Assembly: GCF_900115705.1 (NCBI RefSeq)
Contig: NZ_FOXL01000005.1
Span: forward strand, 166,454 to 230,453
Direction of reading: 5' to 3'
From: Frateuria terrea
Lineage (GTDB): Bacteria > Pseudomonadota > Gammaproteobacteria > Xanthomonadales > Rhodanobacteraceae
Length of the DNA stretch: 64,000 nt
In this document: positions 26,238-37,323 of the stretch, in pieces
Position numbering within the stretch: the first letter of the stretch is position 1
Layout: each line of letters starts with the position of its first letter
Position numbers and translations under genes: made by a program
Notes under the pieces: generated by a model
Database searches by the model: none
What the model was told of the DNA's origin: nothing
Seen by the model: only the letters and a program-made list of their open reading frames with translations

Positions 26238-29071
26238 GCCTTGCCCTTGGGTTTGCGTTGCCGGCCCGGGCGCCTGGTGGCATCAGACGCGGCTTCCAGT
26301 GCCTTGCGCTTGCCGCCACCAACCTCGCCCGGCGCGGTCGGGTTGTCGCTGGCACGCTTGCCCTTGGCCGGGCTGCCTGCCTGGCTACCTCGAGCCTGTT
26401 GGCCCTTGGCCTGGCCGGTCGTGCCCTGGCTGCCCCTGGCTCGCGCCCCCGCCGATTCGGGCGGGATGGCCGGCCGGCCGATCGCCTCGGACGCCAGCTT
26501 GCTCGCCTTGCCCCGCACTCTCGGCTGGCCGGCCCCGGACGGAACCGCCGGCCGCCCCGCCGCCTCGGACACCCGCTTGGCCTTGCCGCGGGGGGCGCGA
26601 TTATCGCTCACGGCGACCACCACTGGCGCAGGTTCGGCCGGCCTCGGCGCGCCGCGCCCGAACGCCCGGCCCACCGCACGGGCGGCGCGGCCAAACATGC
26701 CGGGCGGCTTGGCCGCAGGCGCGCTGCCCGGCCTGGGCAACGAGTAGCGCTCGCCGCTGGCGCTGTAGTCGTGCGCCTTGCGTGGCTCCTTCGAGGGTTG
26801 CGCCGGCCCGCGCTGCGGCACCAGGCGGAAGTCGATCTTGCGGTCTTCCAGGCTGGCGCGCAGCACCTGCACGCGCACGTGGTCGCCCAGGCGGAACTGC
26901 TCGCCCGTGCGTTCGCCCTTGAGCAGCTTGCGAGTGGGATCGAAGTGGTAGTAGTCGTTGGCCAGCTGGCTGATGTGCACCAGGCCGGACACCCGCGACT
27001 CCTCCAGCTCGACGAACAGGCCGAACGAGGTCACCCCGGTGATCACGCCGTCGAACTCGCTGCCGACGTGCTTGGACATCCACGCGGTCTTGAAGCGCTC
27101 GTCGACGTCGCGCTCGGCTTCCTCGGCGCGGCGTTCGCGCTGCGAGCAATGCACTGCCATCGCCGCCATCTCGGCCGGCGTGTAGACGTAGTCGTTCGGT
27201 TTGCCGCCGGTCAGCGCATACCGGATCGCGCGATGCACCAGCAGGTCCGGATAGCGCCGGATCGGCGAAGTGAAATGCGCGTAGGCCTCCAGCGACAGGC
27301 CGAAGTGTCCGCGATTTTCCGGCTGGTAGGCGGCCATGCTCTGCGAACGCAGCAGCACCGACTGGATCAGCTCGCGCTCGGGACGGTCGTGCACCAGCGC
27401 CAGGATGTCGGCGAAATCGCCCGGCGTGACCTCTTCCACCGGCGGCATGCGCAGCTTGAACTCACGCAGGAACTGCTGCAGGTCCTCGTACTTTTCCGCC
27501 GGCGGCGGCTCGTGCGCGCGGAACAGCGCGGGGATCTTCTTCCTGCTGAGAAACGTCGCCGCCTGCACGTTGGCGGCAATCATGCACTCCTCGATCAGCT
27601 TGTGCGCATCGTTGCGCTCTGTCGCGCCCATGGACTCGACTTCGCCGCGCTGGTCGAGCCGGAACTTCACTTCGGGTGTCTCGAAGTCGATCGCGCCGCG
27701 ACGCTTGCGCTGCGCTGCCATCGCCTTGTAGAGCGTGTGCAGGTGTTCCAGTTGAGGCAGCACGTCGGCGACCTGGTCGCGCGCTTCCGGATCGAGCAGG
27801 CCCATCGCCTGCCACACGATGTCGTAGGTCAGCCGTGCGTGCGAGCGCATCACCGCGTCGTAGAACCTCGACTTGAGCACTTCGCCGTCGTCGCTGACCA
27901 GCATGTCGCACACCATGCACAGCCGCTCGACCTTGGGGTTGAGCGAGCAGATGCCGTTGGAGAGCGTCTCCGGCAGCATCGGCACGACGAAGCCGGGAAA
28001 ATAGGTCGAGGTGCTGCGCTCGTAGGCCTCTCGGTCCAGCGCCGTGCCGATCCTGACGTAATGCGAGACGTCGGCGATCGCCACGATCAAGCGCCAGCCG
28101 CCGCCGCGGCGCGGCTCGGCATAGACCGCGTCATCGAAGTCGCGCGCGTCCGCGCCATCGATGGTCACCAGTGGCAGCTTGCGCAGGTCCACGCGGCCCT
28201 GGCGCTCGGCCGCGGTCACTTCCGGCTCGACCTGCGCGGCGTCGCGCAGCACTTCGGGCGGCCAATCGTGCGGCAGGTCGTGGCTGGCGATCGCCATTTC
28301 CACCAGCAGCGAAGGCTGCAGTCGTTCGCCCAGCACCGAGACGATGCGGCCGAGCGGGCCGCGATGCTGGGTAGGCGGATCGGTAATTTCGGCCACCACG
28401 ATCTGGCCGGCGCGCGCGCCCTGTTCCTGCCCCGGCGGCACCATCACGTCCTGGTGCAGCCGGCGGTCATCGGGCGAGACCAGCGTCACGCCGTTCTCGA
28501 TCACTACCCTGCCAACCAGCCGCGCCGAGCGCCGTTGCAGCACCTCGGCGATCGCACCCTGGCGGCGGCCGCGGCGGTCGATGCCGACCACGCTGGCGAG
28601 CACGCGGTCGCCGTGCAGCACCATGCGCATCTGCTGCGGCGAAAGGTAGAGGTCGTCGCCGCCCTCGTCGGGGCGCAGGAAGCCGTAGCCTTCCGCGTTG
28701 GCCAGTACTACGCCGGGAATCAGGTCCAGCTTGCGCACCGGCGCAAAATCGCCGCGCCGGCCCTGCAGCAGCTGGCCGTCGCGCACCATCGCGCCCAGGC
28801 GCTTGCGCAGCGCATTGATCTCGTACTCGTCCCCCAGTCCCAGCCCTTCGGCGATGCGCGCCTCGCTGAGCATCTCGCCCCGCTCGTCCAGCAACGCCAG
28901 GATCGCCTCGCGGCTGGGGATGGGCCGTTCGTAGCGCTGTGCCTCGCGTTCGGCGAACGGATCGCGCCCGCCCTTGGGTCGAGGCGGTGCTGCCTGCGCA
29001 CGGCGTGCGCGGGGTTTCGGTGCGCCGGAATCGCCGCCCTTGCCGGTGCGGGATGTGTTCTTTCTTGTCAC
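26234..29071 (-). CDS. rnr: Ribonuclease R
   Basis: The 945-residue 3'-5' exoribonuclease is read from a GTG at 29071, preceded by AAGGA with a 6-nt gap. An ATG at 29104 is in frame but has no ribosome site. Domains: basic N-terminus, helix-turn-helix (about 50-115), cold-shock domains, RNB catalytic domain (TIDGADARDFDDAVYAE with the metal aspartates near 310-326, YERSTSTYFPGFVVPMLPE), and S1 domain (FDGVITGVTSFGLFVELEE). The last 195 or so residues form a Lys/Arg/Gly/Ala-rich disordered tail with degenerate GRPA(V/I)P repeats, longer than the E. coli tail. It degrades structured RNA and is coupled to rlmB. Confidence 0.95.
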   Translation of the reverse strand: MTRKNTSRTGKGGDSGAPKPRARRAQAAPPRPKGGRDPFAEREAQRYERPIPSREAILALLDERGEMLSEARIAEGLGLGDEYEINALRKRLGAMVRDGQLLQGRRGDFAPVRKLDLIPGVVLANAEGYGFLRPDEGGDDLYLSPQQMRMVLHGDRVLASVVGIDRRGRRQGAIAEVLQRRSARLVGRVVIENGVTLVSPDDRRLHQDVMVPPGQEQGARAGQIVVAEITDPPTQHRGPLGRIVSVLGERLQPSLLVEMAIASHDLPHDWPPEVLRDAAQVEPEVTAAERQGRVDLRKLPLVTIDGADARDFDDAVYAEPRRGGGWRLIVAIADVSHYVRIGTALDREAYERSTSTYFPGFVVPMLPETLSNGICSLNPKVERLCMVCDMLVSDDGEVLKSRFYDAVMRSHARLTYDIVWQAMGLLDPEARDQVADVLPQLEHLHTLYKAMAAQRKRRGAIDFETPEVKFRLDQRGEVESMGATERNDAHKLIEECMIAANVQAATFLSRKKIPALFRAHEPPPAEKYEDLQQFLREFKLRMPPVEEVTPGDFADILALVHDRPERELIQSVLLRSQSMAAYQPENRGHFGLSLEAYAHFTSPIRRYPDLLVHRAIRYALTGGKPNDYVYTPAEMAAMAVHCSQRERRAEEAERDVDERFKTAWMSKHVGSEFDGVITGVTSFGLFVELEESRVSGLVHISQLANDYYHFDPTRKLLKGERTGEQFRLGDHVRVQVLRASLEDRKIDFRLVPQRGPAQPSKEPRKAHDYSASGERYSLPRPGSAPAAKPPGMFGRAARAVGRAFGRGAPRPAEPAPVVVAVSDNRAPRGKAKRVSEAAGRPAVPSGAGQPRVRGKASKLASEAIGRPAIPPESAGARARGSQGTTGQAKGQQARGSQAGSPAKGKRASDNPTAPGEVGGGKRKALEAASDATRRPGRQRKPKGKA

Positions 29072-29140
29072 GTAATGTCCTTGTGCCTGAGCGCCACGCA
29101 GCATGCCGCGCGGCGCAATGAAATTCCTATCAACGAAGTG

Positions 29141-29169
29141 TTGACAAGCCTGGGGGAGGTGCCTACTCT
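29141..29169 (+). promoter_or_regulatory. Sigma-70 promoter of tRNA-Leu
   Basis: A consensus -35 box TTGACA (29141-29146) is followed after 17 bp by TACTCT (29164-29169), ending about 38 bp before the mature tRNA. The distance, spacing and perfect -35 box fit a stable-RNA promoter. Confidence 0.7.
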
Positions 29170-29207
29170 ACGCGGCTCGCGCAGCCCGAACGGCTCGCGC
29201 GACACCT

Positions 29208-29292
<85 letters not shown>

Positions 29293-29304
29293 ATTGTAGA
29301 TGAA

Positions 29305-29327
29305 GCCCGCCGCAAGGCGGGCTTTTT
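29305..29327 (+). terminator. Intrinsic terminator of tRNA-Leu
   Basis: A 7-bp stem GCCCGCC / GGCGGGC closes a GCAA tetraloop and is followed by TTTTT, 12 nt after the tRNA CCA end. AA/TT pairs extend the stem on both sides. Confidence 0.9.
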
Positions 29328-29343
29328 CGTTTTCGAAATCGCG

Positions 29344-29546
29344 GGCGAGCTTCGCGATCCCGCTCGCTCCCCCAGCGGCACCAGGTCGATGAGCGACGTA
29401 CCGGCGCGAAGCTGCACCAGGCCGATGGCGTCCTGGCGCCGCTCCTGGGTACACCCGAGCACGTCGCAGTAGAACGCCTGCATCGCCGCCAGGTCATGCA
29501 CACGCAACACCACGTGGTCGATCTGCTGGAGCCGGAACGGGGGCAT
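29344..29546 (-). pseudogene. Truncated VOC (glyoxalase/bleomycin-resistance) family gene fragment
   Basis: From ATG 29546 the reverse frame encodes a clear VOC N-terminal half: QQIDHVVLRVHDLAAMQAFY, CDVLGC and LVQLRAGTSLIDLVP. After about 63 residues family similarity stops. The open frame simply runs on through the antisense of the tRNA-Leu terminator and tRNA itself to a chance stop at 29241. Intact relatives are about 120-130 residues, with a second beta-alpha-beta-beta-beta unit holding further metal ligands, which is missing. The break point lies next to the tRNA 3' end, a common recombination site. A remnant is more likely than a short functional protein. Confidence 0.7.
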
Positions 29547-29645
29547 GGGAAGCTCGCTGCGACGAAGGGAGGCGGCCATCCTACAAGCGCCTGCCGCGCG
29601 CTTGGGCGGTTAAGCCAATCGGGCACGCGACCGGTGTCCGGCCTG

Positions 29646-29651
29646 TATAAT
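29646..29651 (+). promoter_or_regulatory. -10 element of the gcvP transcript
   Basis: A perfect TATAAT lies 10 nt before the first base of the riboswitch P1 stem, so transcription should start at or just before the stem. No good -35 box is seen at 16-18 bp. Confidence 0.6.
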
Positions 29652-29660
29652 CGCCCCTTC

Positions 29661-29845
29661 GCACGCGGCGGGAGAAGCGGGGAACAGCCCGCTGCCGAAG
29701 ACGCAACGCCCGTAATCGCTCAGGCCCGATACCGCCGCGTGCAAAAACTCTGGAGAGAGCGGTTGAATCCGCCGCCGAAGGGGCACGAAGCAGCCGTCAC
29801 CTGACAAGCTGCCTCCAAACTCTCAGGCAAAAGGACAGAGGGGCG
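29661..29845 (+). promoter_or_regulatory. Tandem glycine riboswitch upstream of gcvP
   Basis: Two glycine aptamers lie in tandem. Aptamer 1 is closed by a perfect 11-bp P1 stem (29661-29671 with 29732-29742) and contains GGGAGAAGCGGGGAA and a CTGCCGAAGACGCAACGCC-like core. A short A-rich linker leads to aptamer 2 (about 29748-29843), with CTGGAGAGAGC, CCGCCGAAGGGGCACG, and the highly conserved 3' part ACTCTCAGGCAAAAGGACAG. It precedes the glycine decarboxylase gene by about 40 nt and should switch it on when glycine is abundant. No terminator hairpin is evident before gcvP, so control may be at translation. Confidence 0.95.
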
Positions 29846-29886
29846 CCCCGCGTGCGGCACGCACGCGTTGCCTTCGGACGCCCGTC

Positions 29887-32829
<2,943 letters not shown>

Positions 32830-32849
32830 GGCGACATCCGCGCCGAACC

Positions 32850-32881
32850 GAAGGCCCCGCATGCGGGGCCTTCTTTTTTTT
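32850..32881 (+). terminator. Intrinsic terminator of gcvP
   Basis: A 24-nt perfect palindrome (GAAGGCCCCGCATGCGGGGCCTTC, 32850-32873) is followed by an eight-T run, 20 nt after the gcvP stop. It isolates gcvP from the two-partner-secretion genes. Confidence 0.95.
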
Positions 32882-33038
32882 CGCAGGCCGCTGCGTTGAC
32901 AACACCTCCACGCGGGAGCCGCCAGCCCGAATCCGCGCCGGCTGGCGCTGGCAACCCTGTCCTGCGCATTTCGCACACATTTGGCCCGTGAGAATCGCCC
33001 GCTTTGACGGTGGCCGCGCCACCGGCACCGGAGCTTCG

Positions 33039-34586
33039 ATGTTCGCGATGTCCGCCCTTCCGCCTCCCTCGCCGAGCGTCGCGCGGGTGCTTCCACCCAC
33101 CCAGGGAACTCCACTGTCGGTGCAAAGCCACGGATTCCGCTATGCGGTCCAGGGCAATACGCTGCTCGATCCGTCGACCGTGCAGGCGGCTATCGACAGT
33201 GCGGCGACGCCGAAGGCGGCGATCGGTGCACTGAAGCAGGCCTATGCCGGCCGGGGCTACTTCCTGGTCGCAGTCGCCGCAGCCGTGCGGGGCGAGGACG
33301 TGCGCGTCCAGGTGACGCAGGGACGGCTTGCCCATGTGGAAGGGCCGCCCGACCTGGCCACCTACTTCCGCGGCTTGCTCGGACGGGACGCGCTGCGCAA
33401 ACCCCAGGTCGTGCGCCGCAACCTGCTCGCCCAGGCCTATGCAGCCACCGACGGCGAGCAACCGCAACTCCGTTTCGAACCGGCGGCCGAACCCGGCGCG
33501 AGCACCTTGCGCGTCGCCGCCGCGCCGCTCGCGGACAGCGCGCCGGCCAGCGGCAGCCTGACCGTGGGCAACCTCGGCAACCGCTACGCCGGGCACGACC
33601 TGGCCCAGCTGCAGGGACAGCTGCAGCACCATGGCTACACCCTCCAGGCCAGCCACGCGCGCGCGTTGACCGGCATCGACCAGGACAGCCGTGGCGCTTA
33701 CTACGCCTCGACCAGCGCCAGCCTCGCCAGGGTCACGCCCGCCGGCTGGTTCCAGCTTGACGCCAGCAGGACGCGCTACCGCCTGGGCACCGCGTTTGCA
33801 CCCCTGGACCCGGGCGGTTCGGTGAACGTGTTCGGTGCCTCCGCCACCCAACTGCTGTTCGCCGACGACAGCCGGCGCTGGACGCTGGCCGAAGGCCTGC
33901 ACCGTATCCATGACCGCCAGACCGTGTTCGACGGCGCCTATGCCTTGCGCGACCAGCGCTACGACGTGCTCGACCTGGCGTCGCAGGCCTCCTGGCGAAT
34001 GCCGGGCCTGGGCGGGCGCAACGCCGTGTTCAACGCCGGCGGCGGCATCAAGTTCGGCGGCCTCGGTGGGGCGCGCGGTTTGGGCGGGGAACCGGGTACA
34101 CCGCGCGAGCACTTCCGCATCTACACCGCGCGCGCCGGCGTCGATCAGGTGCTGGCCCATGGCTTCAGCGTGCAACTGGACCTCAGTGGCCAGGCCACGC
34201 CCGACACTTTGCCCTCCTACGAACAATGGGTGCTCGGCGGATGGAACTCGCTCTCGGCATGGCTGCCCGGCACGCTGGTCGGCGATCGCGGCTACCAGGG
34301 CCGCCTGGCCTTGCAGGCGCCGACGTGGCGGCTGGGCTCTGCCCTGAAACTGCGTGCCGGCGTGTTCGCCGAGTACGCGGCGTCACGCTACCGCTACGTG
34401 GCCACCGGGGGCCCCGGTTGGCAGCGTCTGGCCGATGCCGGTGCCAACCTCATGCTGGACCTGCCGCGCCCGGGCATGCATGCGCTGTTCGCCTACGCGC
34501 GGCCGGTGGCCCATTCGCAGGTGTCCTACGACGTGCGAAGGCACCAGCGAGCGCACGCGTTCGTCTACCTGCAGTTGGATTTCTGA
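33039..34586 (+). CDS. ShlB/FhaC/HecB family two-partner-secretion transporter (TpsB)
   Basis: The 515-residue protein has an N-terminal POTRA-like region (about 25-110: FRYAVQGNTLLDPSTVQAAI, AYAGRGYFLVAVAA, VTQGRLAHVEG). A 16-strand-type barrel follows, with alternating aromatic strands and a C-terminal phenylalanine (HAFVYLQLDF). TpsB proteins of the Omp85 superfamily export a large partner across the outer membrane, and the TpsA gene is next. Two nearby ATGs (33039, 33048) are possible; GGAG 5 nt before 33039 favours the first. Neither gives a hydrophobic signal peptide, odd for an outer-membrane protein. A non-ATG start further upstream does not help in this frame. Confidence 0.82.
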   Translation: MFAMSALPPPSPSVARVLPPTQGTPLSVQSHGFRYAVQGNTLLDPSTVQAAIDSAATPKAAIGALKQAYAGRGYFLVAVAAAVRGEDVRVQVTQGRLAHVEGPPDLATYFRGLLGRDALRKPQVVRRNLLAQAYAATDGEQPQLRFEPAAEPGASTLRVAAAPLADSAPASGSLTVGNLGNRYAGHDLAQLQGQLQHHGYTLQASHARALTGIDQDSRGAYYASTSASLARVTPAGWFQLDASRTRYRLGTAFAPLDPGGSVNVFGASATQLLFADDSRRWTLAEGLHRIHDRQTVFDGAYALRDQRYDVLDLASQASWRMPGLGGRNAVFNAGGGIKFGGLGGARGLGGEPGTPREHFRIYTARAGVDQVLAHGFSVQLDLSGQATPDTLPSYEQWVLGGWNSLSAWLPGTLVGDRGYQGRLALQAPTWRLGSALKLRAGVFAEYAASRYRYVATGGPGWQRLADAGANLMLDLPRPGMHALFAYARPVAHSQVSYDVRRHQRAHAFVYLQLDF

Positions 34587-34743
34587 GCCCACTTCAGAAT
34601 GGGTCGGGGTCGTCTTCTTCACGTTTTCGTGGCGCGGCGGGGGCGCGATTTCTTGCGCCCGGCGTCACTCACGAGCCCGCTACTTCTCCGTGCGTAGCCT
34701 CCCCTTCACTTTGCCTCCCCCCAACGCACGACGAGGTTTGCAC

Positions 34744-37233
34744 ATGCACACGATCAGTGGCTGGACTGTGGCCTCCCTAGCCGCGGCAATCACGCTCGCT
34801 CTAGGTATCACTCCCGCCCACGCGAGCGTCGGCCTGCGCCAGTTGCCAGGCCAGGGCACCGTGGTCGCCGGCCATGTCGCCGCCGGCTTGCCCAGCTCCG
34901 GCACGCAGGCGATCACCATCGGCAACGCGACCGACACCGGCCCTGCCAGCGCGGTCATCAACTGGGGCTCGGGTACGGACATCAACCCCACCGGCACCGC
35001 CGGCTTCAACCTCGGATCCAGCGCCCACCTGACGTTCAACGACGGCACCGGCGGCCAGGGCGCGGCCGTGCTCAACATCGACAGCACGGGCAACCCCTCG
35101 CAGATCTTCGGCCAGCTGACGGGCAACGGCACCAGCATTTTCGTCGCCAACCCGAATGGCATCATCGTCGGCAGCACGGCGAGGATTTCCTCCACGGCCA
35201 ACGTCGGCCTGATCGGCAACACGCTCACGTCAAGCGGCAACTTCGATGGCACGGCCGGTTCGATCGCCTACACCGGCACGGGCGGCGACGTCACGGTGGC
35301 CCGGGGCGCGCGGGTCAGCGGCACCACCGTACTGGTCGCCGGCGGCGGCAACGTCAACGTGGACCTCAGCGCCTTCACCGGTGCCACCGGCAGCACCACG
35401 CTCAATGCCGGTGTCGCATCGGCCAATGCGGGCGCCGGCTCCGCCGACAACAGCGCCGCCGTGCTGACCACCGCCGGCGCGCTGCCGTCCGGTCGCCGGC
35501 TGGCCGGCTTCGGCTCGGCCGGCAGCGCACTCAATACCGGCACGCTCACGCTTGGCGCCTACAGGGTCGACGGCCTGTTCACCAACAAGGGGCGCCTCAC
35601 CCTGCCGGCAACCAACGGCGCCATCTGGAACCAGGGCACCCTGACGAGCGGAAAGAACGCGACCTTCAGCTCGCTCGTCAACGACGGGCACCTTGCCGGC
35701 AGCAGTTCCATCAAGGTGATCCGCGGTGACCTGGTCAACAACGGCACGATCACCGGCGCGCCCTGGATCAACGTGATCGACGGCAGCATCACCAACACCG
35801 GCCAGATGCTGGGCGTGAAGTACCTGAGCACCCAATCGGACGGTTTCTGGCAGCCCGGCGCGGACTACTCGGTCACCAACAGGGGAACGATCAGCAGCAA
35901 CGTCGAGCTGACCATCGACGCCAACCGCACCAATCACTACCTCGACCAGGCCAACACCTCCACCGGCAGCCTGGTCAACACCGGTACGCTGCAACTGGCC
36001 AAGGGCACCAACCTGCAGGTCAAGGGCTGGCAGGACGTCTACCTGGGCGGCAAGGTGCAGACCGGTTCGGGCAGCACGGCGCAGGACGTGTCCGCCAGCA
36101 ACCCGATCCGCGAGCTGATCAGCTCGGCCGGCGGCTACAACGCCACCGACGACACGCCCACCTTCTGGAACGACGGCGTGCTAACCATCGCCACGCCGCT
36201 GGCGGTCGACGGCGCGATCATCCACGGCCGCCAGGTGAAGATCCTCAGCGACGTCCTCGGGGTGGACAGCACCGGTGCTCCGAGCGGCAACCTCACCATC
36301 GTCGCCGGCAGCCAGATGGCGAACGACTACGCCGTGACCATCGGCGACGGCGTGACCGTCTCGGGACACATGATCAGCATCAAGGGCCCGACCTATACCG
36401 TCGCGCCGACCGACGGCCGGGTGACCAACCCCAATGTGCTGCTCGGCGGCACGCTGAGCGCAACCTTGATCTACCTCGGCGATGCGGGCCAGCCGCTCAG
36501 CGACGTGTACAGCGATCCGAGCGGCGGGCTGATCTTCACCAGCACGGTCCCCCGCCTGACCGTCGCCTTCACCGGAACGGTCGGCGCGCTGCCATCCCCG
36601 GGACTCGACTTCCGCCATGCCTACCTGCCGGCCACCGTCCAGCGCAACGTTCCACTGGCGCTCGCACTCAAGCCGGTCGCCTACAACAAGGCCTCCGGCT
36701 CGGTGAACCTGCTGGTGAGCGGCAGCGTCAATCTGGTCCCGCCGGTCTATCTCAACTCGCCCGCGATCTACGGCAACGGAACCGCGCCGGTGGCGGCCAA
36801 TCTGCCGAACACGCATCTGGTGCTGCAGGCATCGGGGAACATCGGTGGTGCGTCGGGCCGCTTCTACTGGCCGGGCTACATGTACCTGGGGACGGTCGCC
36901 AAGAACGCCGACGGCAGTGCTGCGCCGGCGACGCTGGGCAGCGGCACCATCAGCCTCGGCGGCCCGCTCAGCAATGTGCTCCCGGGCAGCATCGACGGCG
37001 GCGCAGGCATCGAGTTCGCCACCGCCAATCCGCTTGCCCTGCACGGCTACACCGTCACCACCAACGCCAACAGCACGATCAGCTTCGGCACCGACGCGCT
37101 GACCCAGCAGTACGCCAACGGGACGCTTGGCGCAGGCGCGTTCTTCGGCGGTACGCAGAACGGTGACCAGGTGATGTACGGCGCGCTCGATCCGTCGATG
37201 TTCACCACCGACACGCCCCCGGCCGCGCAGTAG
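34744..37233 (+). CDS. Filamentous-haemagglutinin-type exoprotein (TpsA)
   Basis: The 829-residue protein has a signal peptide (about 1-27, ending in GITPAHA) and then a TPS secretion domain. The domain carries IFGQLTGNGTSIFVANPNGI, where NPNGI at 136-140 is the classical haemagglutination-domain motif. The rest is Gly/Thr/Ser/Asn-rich with beta-helix-like repeats (SLVNTGTLQLAKGTNLQVKG, NNGTITG). It is small for a TpsA and has no obvious toxin or cysteine protease module, so adhesion or surface-layer function is likely. Start supported by GAGG about 7 nt upstream. It ends just before a strong terminator, and TpsB is 157 nt upstream. Confidence 0.85.
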   Translation: MHTISGWTVASLAAAITLALGITPAHASVGLRQLPGQGTVVAGHVAAGLPSSGTQAITIGNATDTGPASAVINWGSGTDINPTGTAGFNLGSSAHLTFNDGTGGQGAAVLNIDSTGNPSQIFGQLTGNGTSIFVANPNGIIVGSTARISSTANVGLIGNTLTSSGNFDGTAGSIAYTGTGGDVTVARGARVSGTTVLVAGGGNVNVDLSAFTGATGSTTLNAGVASANAGAGSADNSAAVLTTAGALPSGRRLAGFGSAGSALNTGTLTLGAYRVDGLFTNKGRLTLPATNGAIWNQGTLTSGKNATFSSLVNDGHLAGSSSIKVIRGDLVNNGTITGAPWINVIDGSITNTGQMLGVKYLSTQSDGFWQPGADYSVTNRGTISSNVELTIDANRTNHYLDQANTSTGSLVNTGTLQLAKGTNLQVKGWQDVYLGGKVQTGSGSTAQDVSASNPIRELISSAGGYNATDDTPTFWNDGVLTIATPLAVDGAIIHGRQVKILSDVLGVDSTGAPSGNLTIVAGSQMANDYAVTIGDGVTVSGHMISIKGPTYTVAPTDGRVTNPNVLLGGTLSATLIYLGDAGQPLSDVYSDPSGGLIFTSTVPRLTVAFTGTVGALPSPGLDFRHAYLPATVQRNVPLALALKPVAYNKASGSVNLLVSGSVNLVPPVYLNSPAIYGNGTAPVAANLPNTHLVLQASGNIGGASGRFYWPGYMYLGTVAKNADGSAAPATLGSGTISLGGPLSNVLPGSIDGGAGIEFATANPLALHGYTVTTNANSTISFGTDALTQQYANGTLGAGAFFGGTQNGDQVMYGALDPSMFTTDTPPAAQ

Positions 37234-37255
37234 GGCCCATCGCACGGCAGTGGAG

Positions 37256-37284
37256 AAGGGCCCCGCGTCGCGGGGCCCTTTCTT
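37256..37284. terminator. Terminator between the convergent TpsA and GH31 genes
   Basis: A perfect 11-bp stem (AAGGGCCCCGC / GCGGGGCCCTT, GTC loop) is followed by TTTCTT on the plus strand, 22 nt after the TpsA stop. It lies 40 nt from the GH31 stop and could serve both directions. Confidence 0.85.
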
Positions 37285-37323
37285 GATCCGCCGCACGCAA
37301 AACGCCGCACCAGTCGCGGGTCC

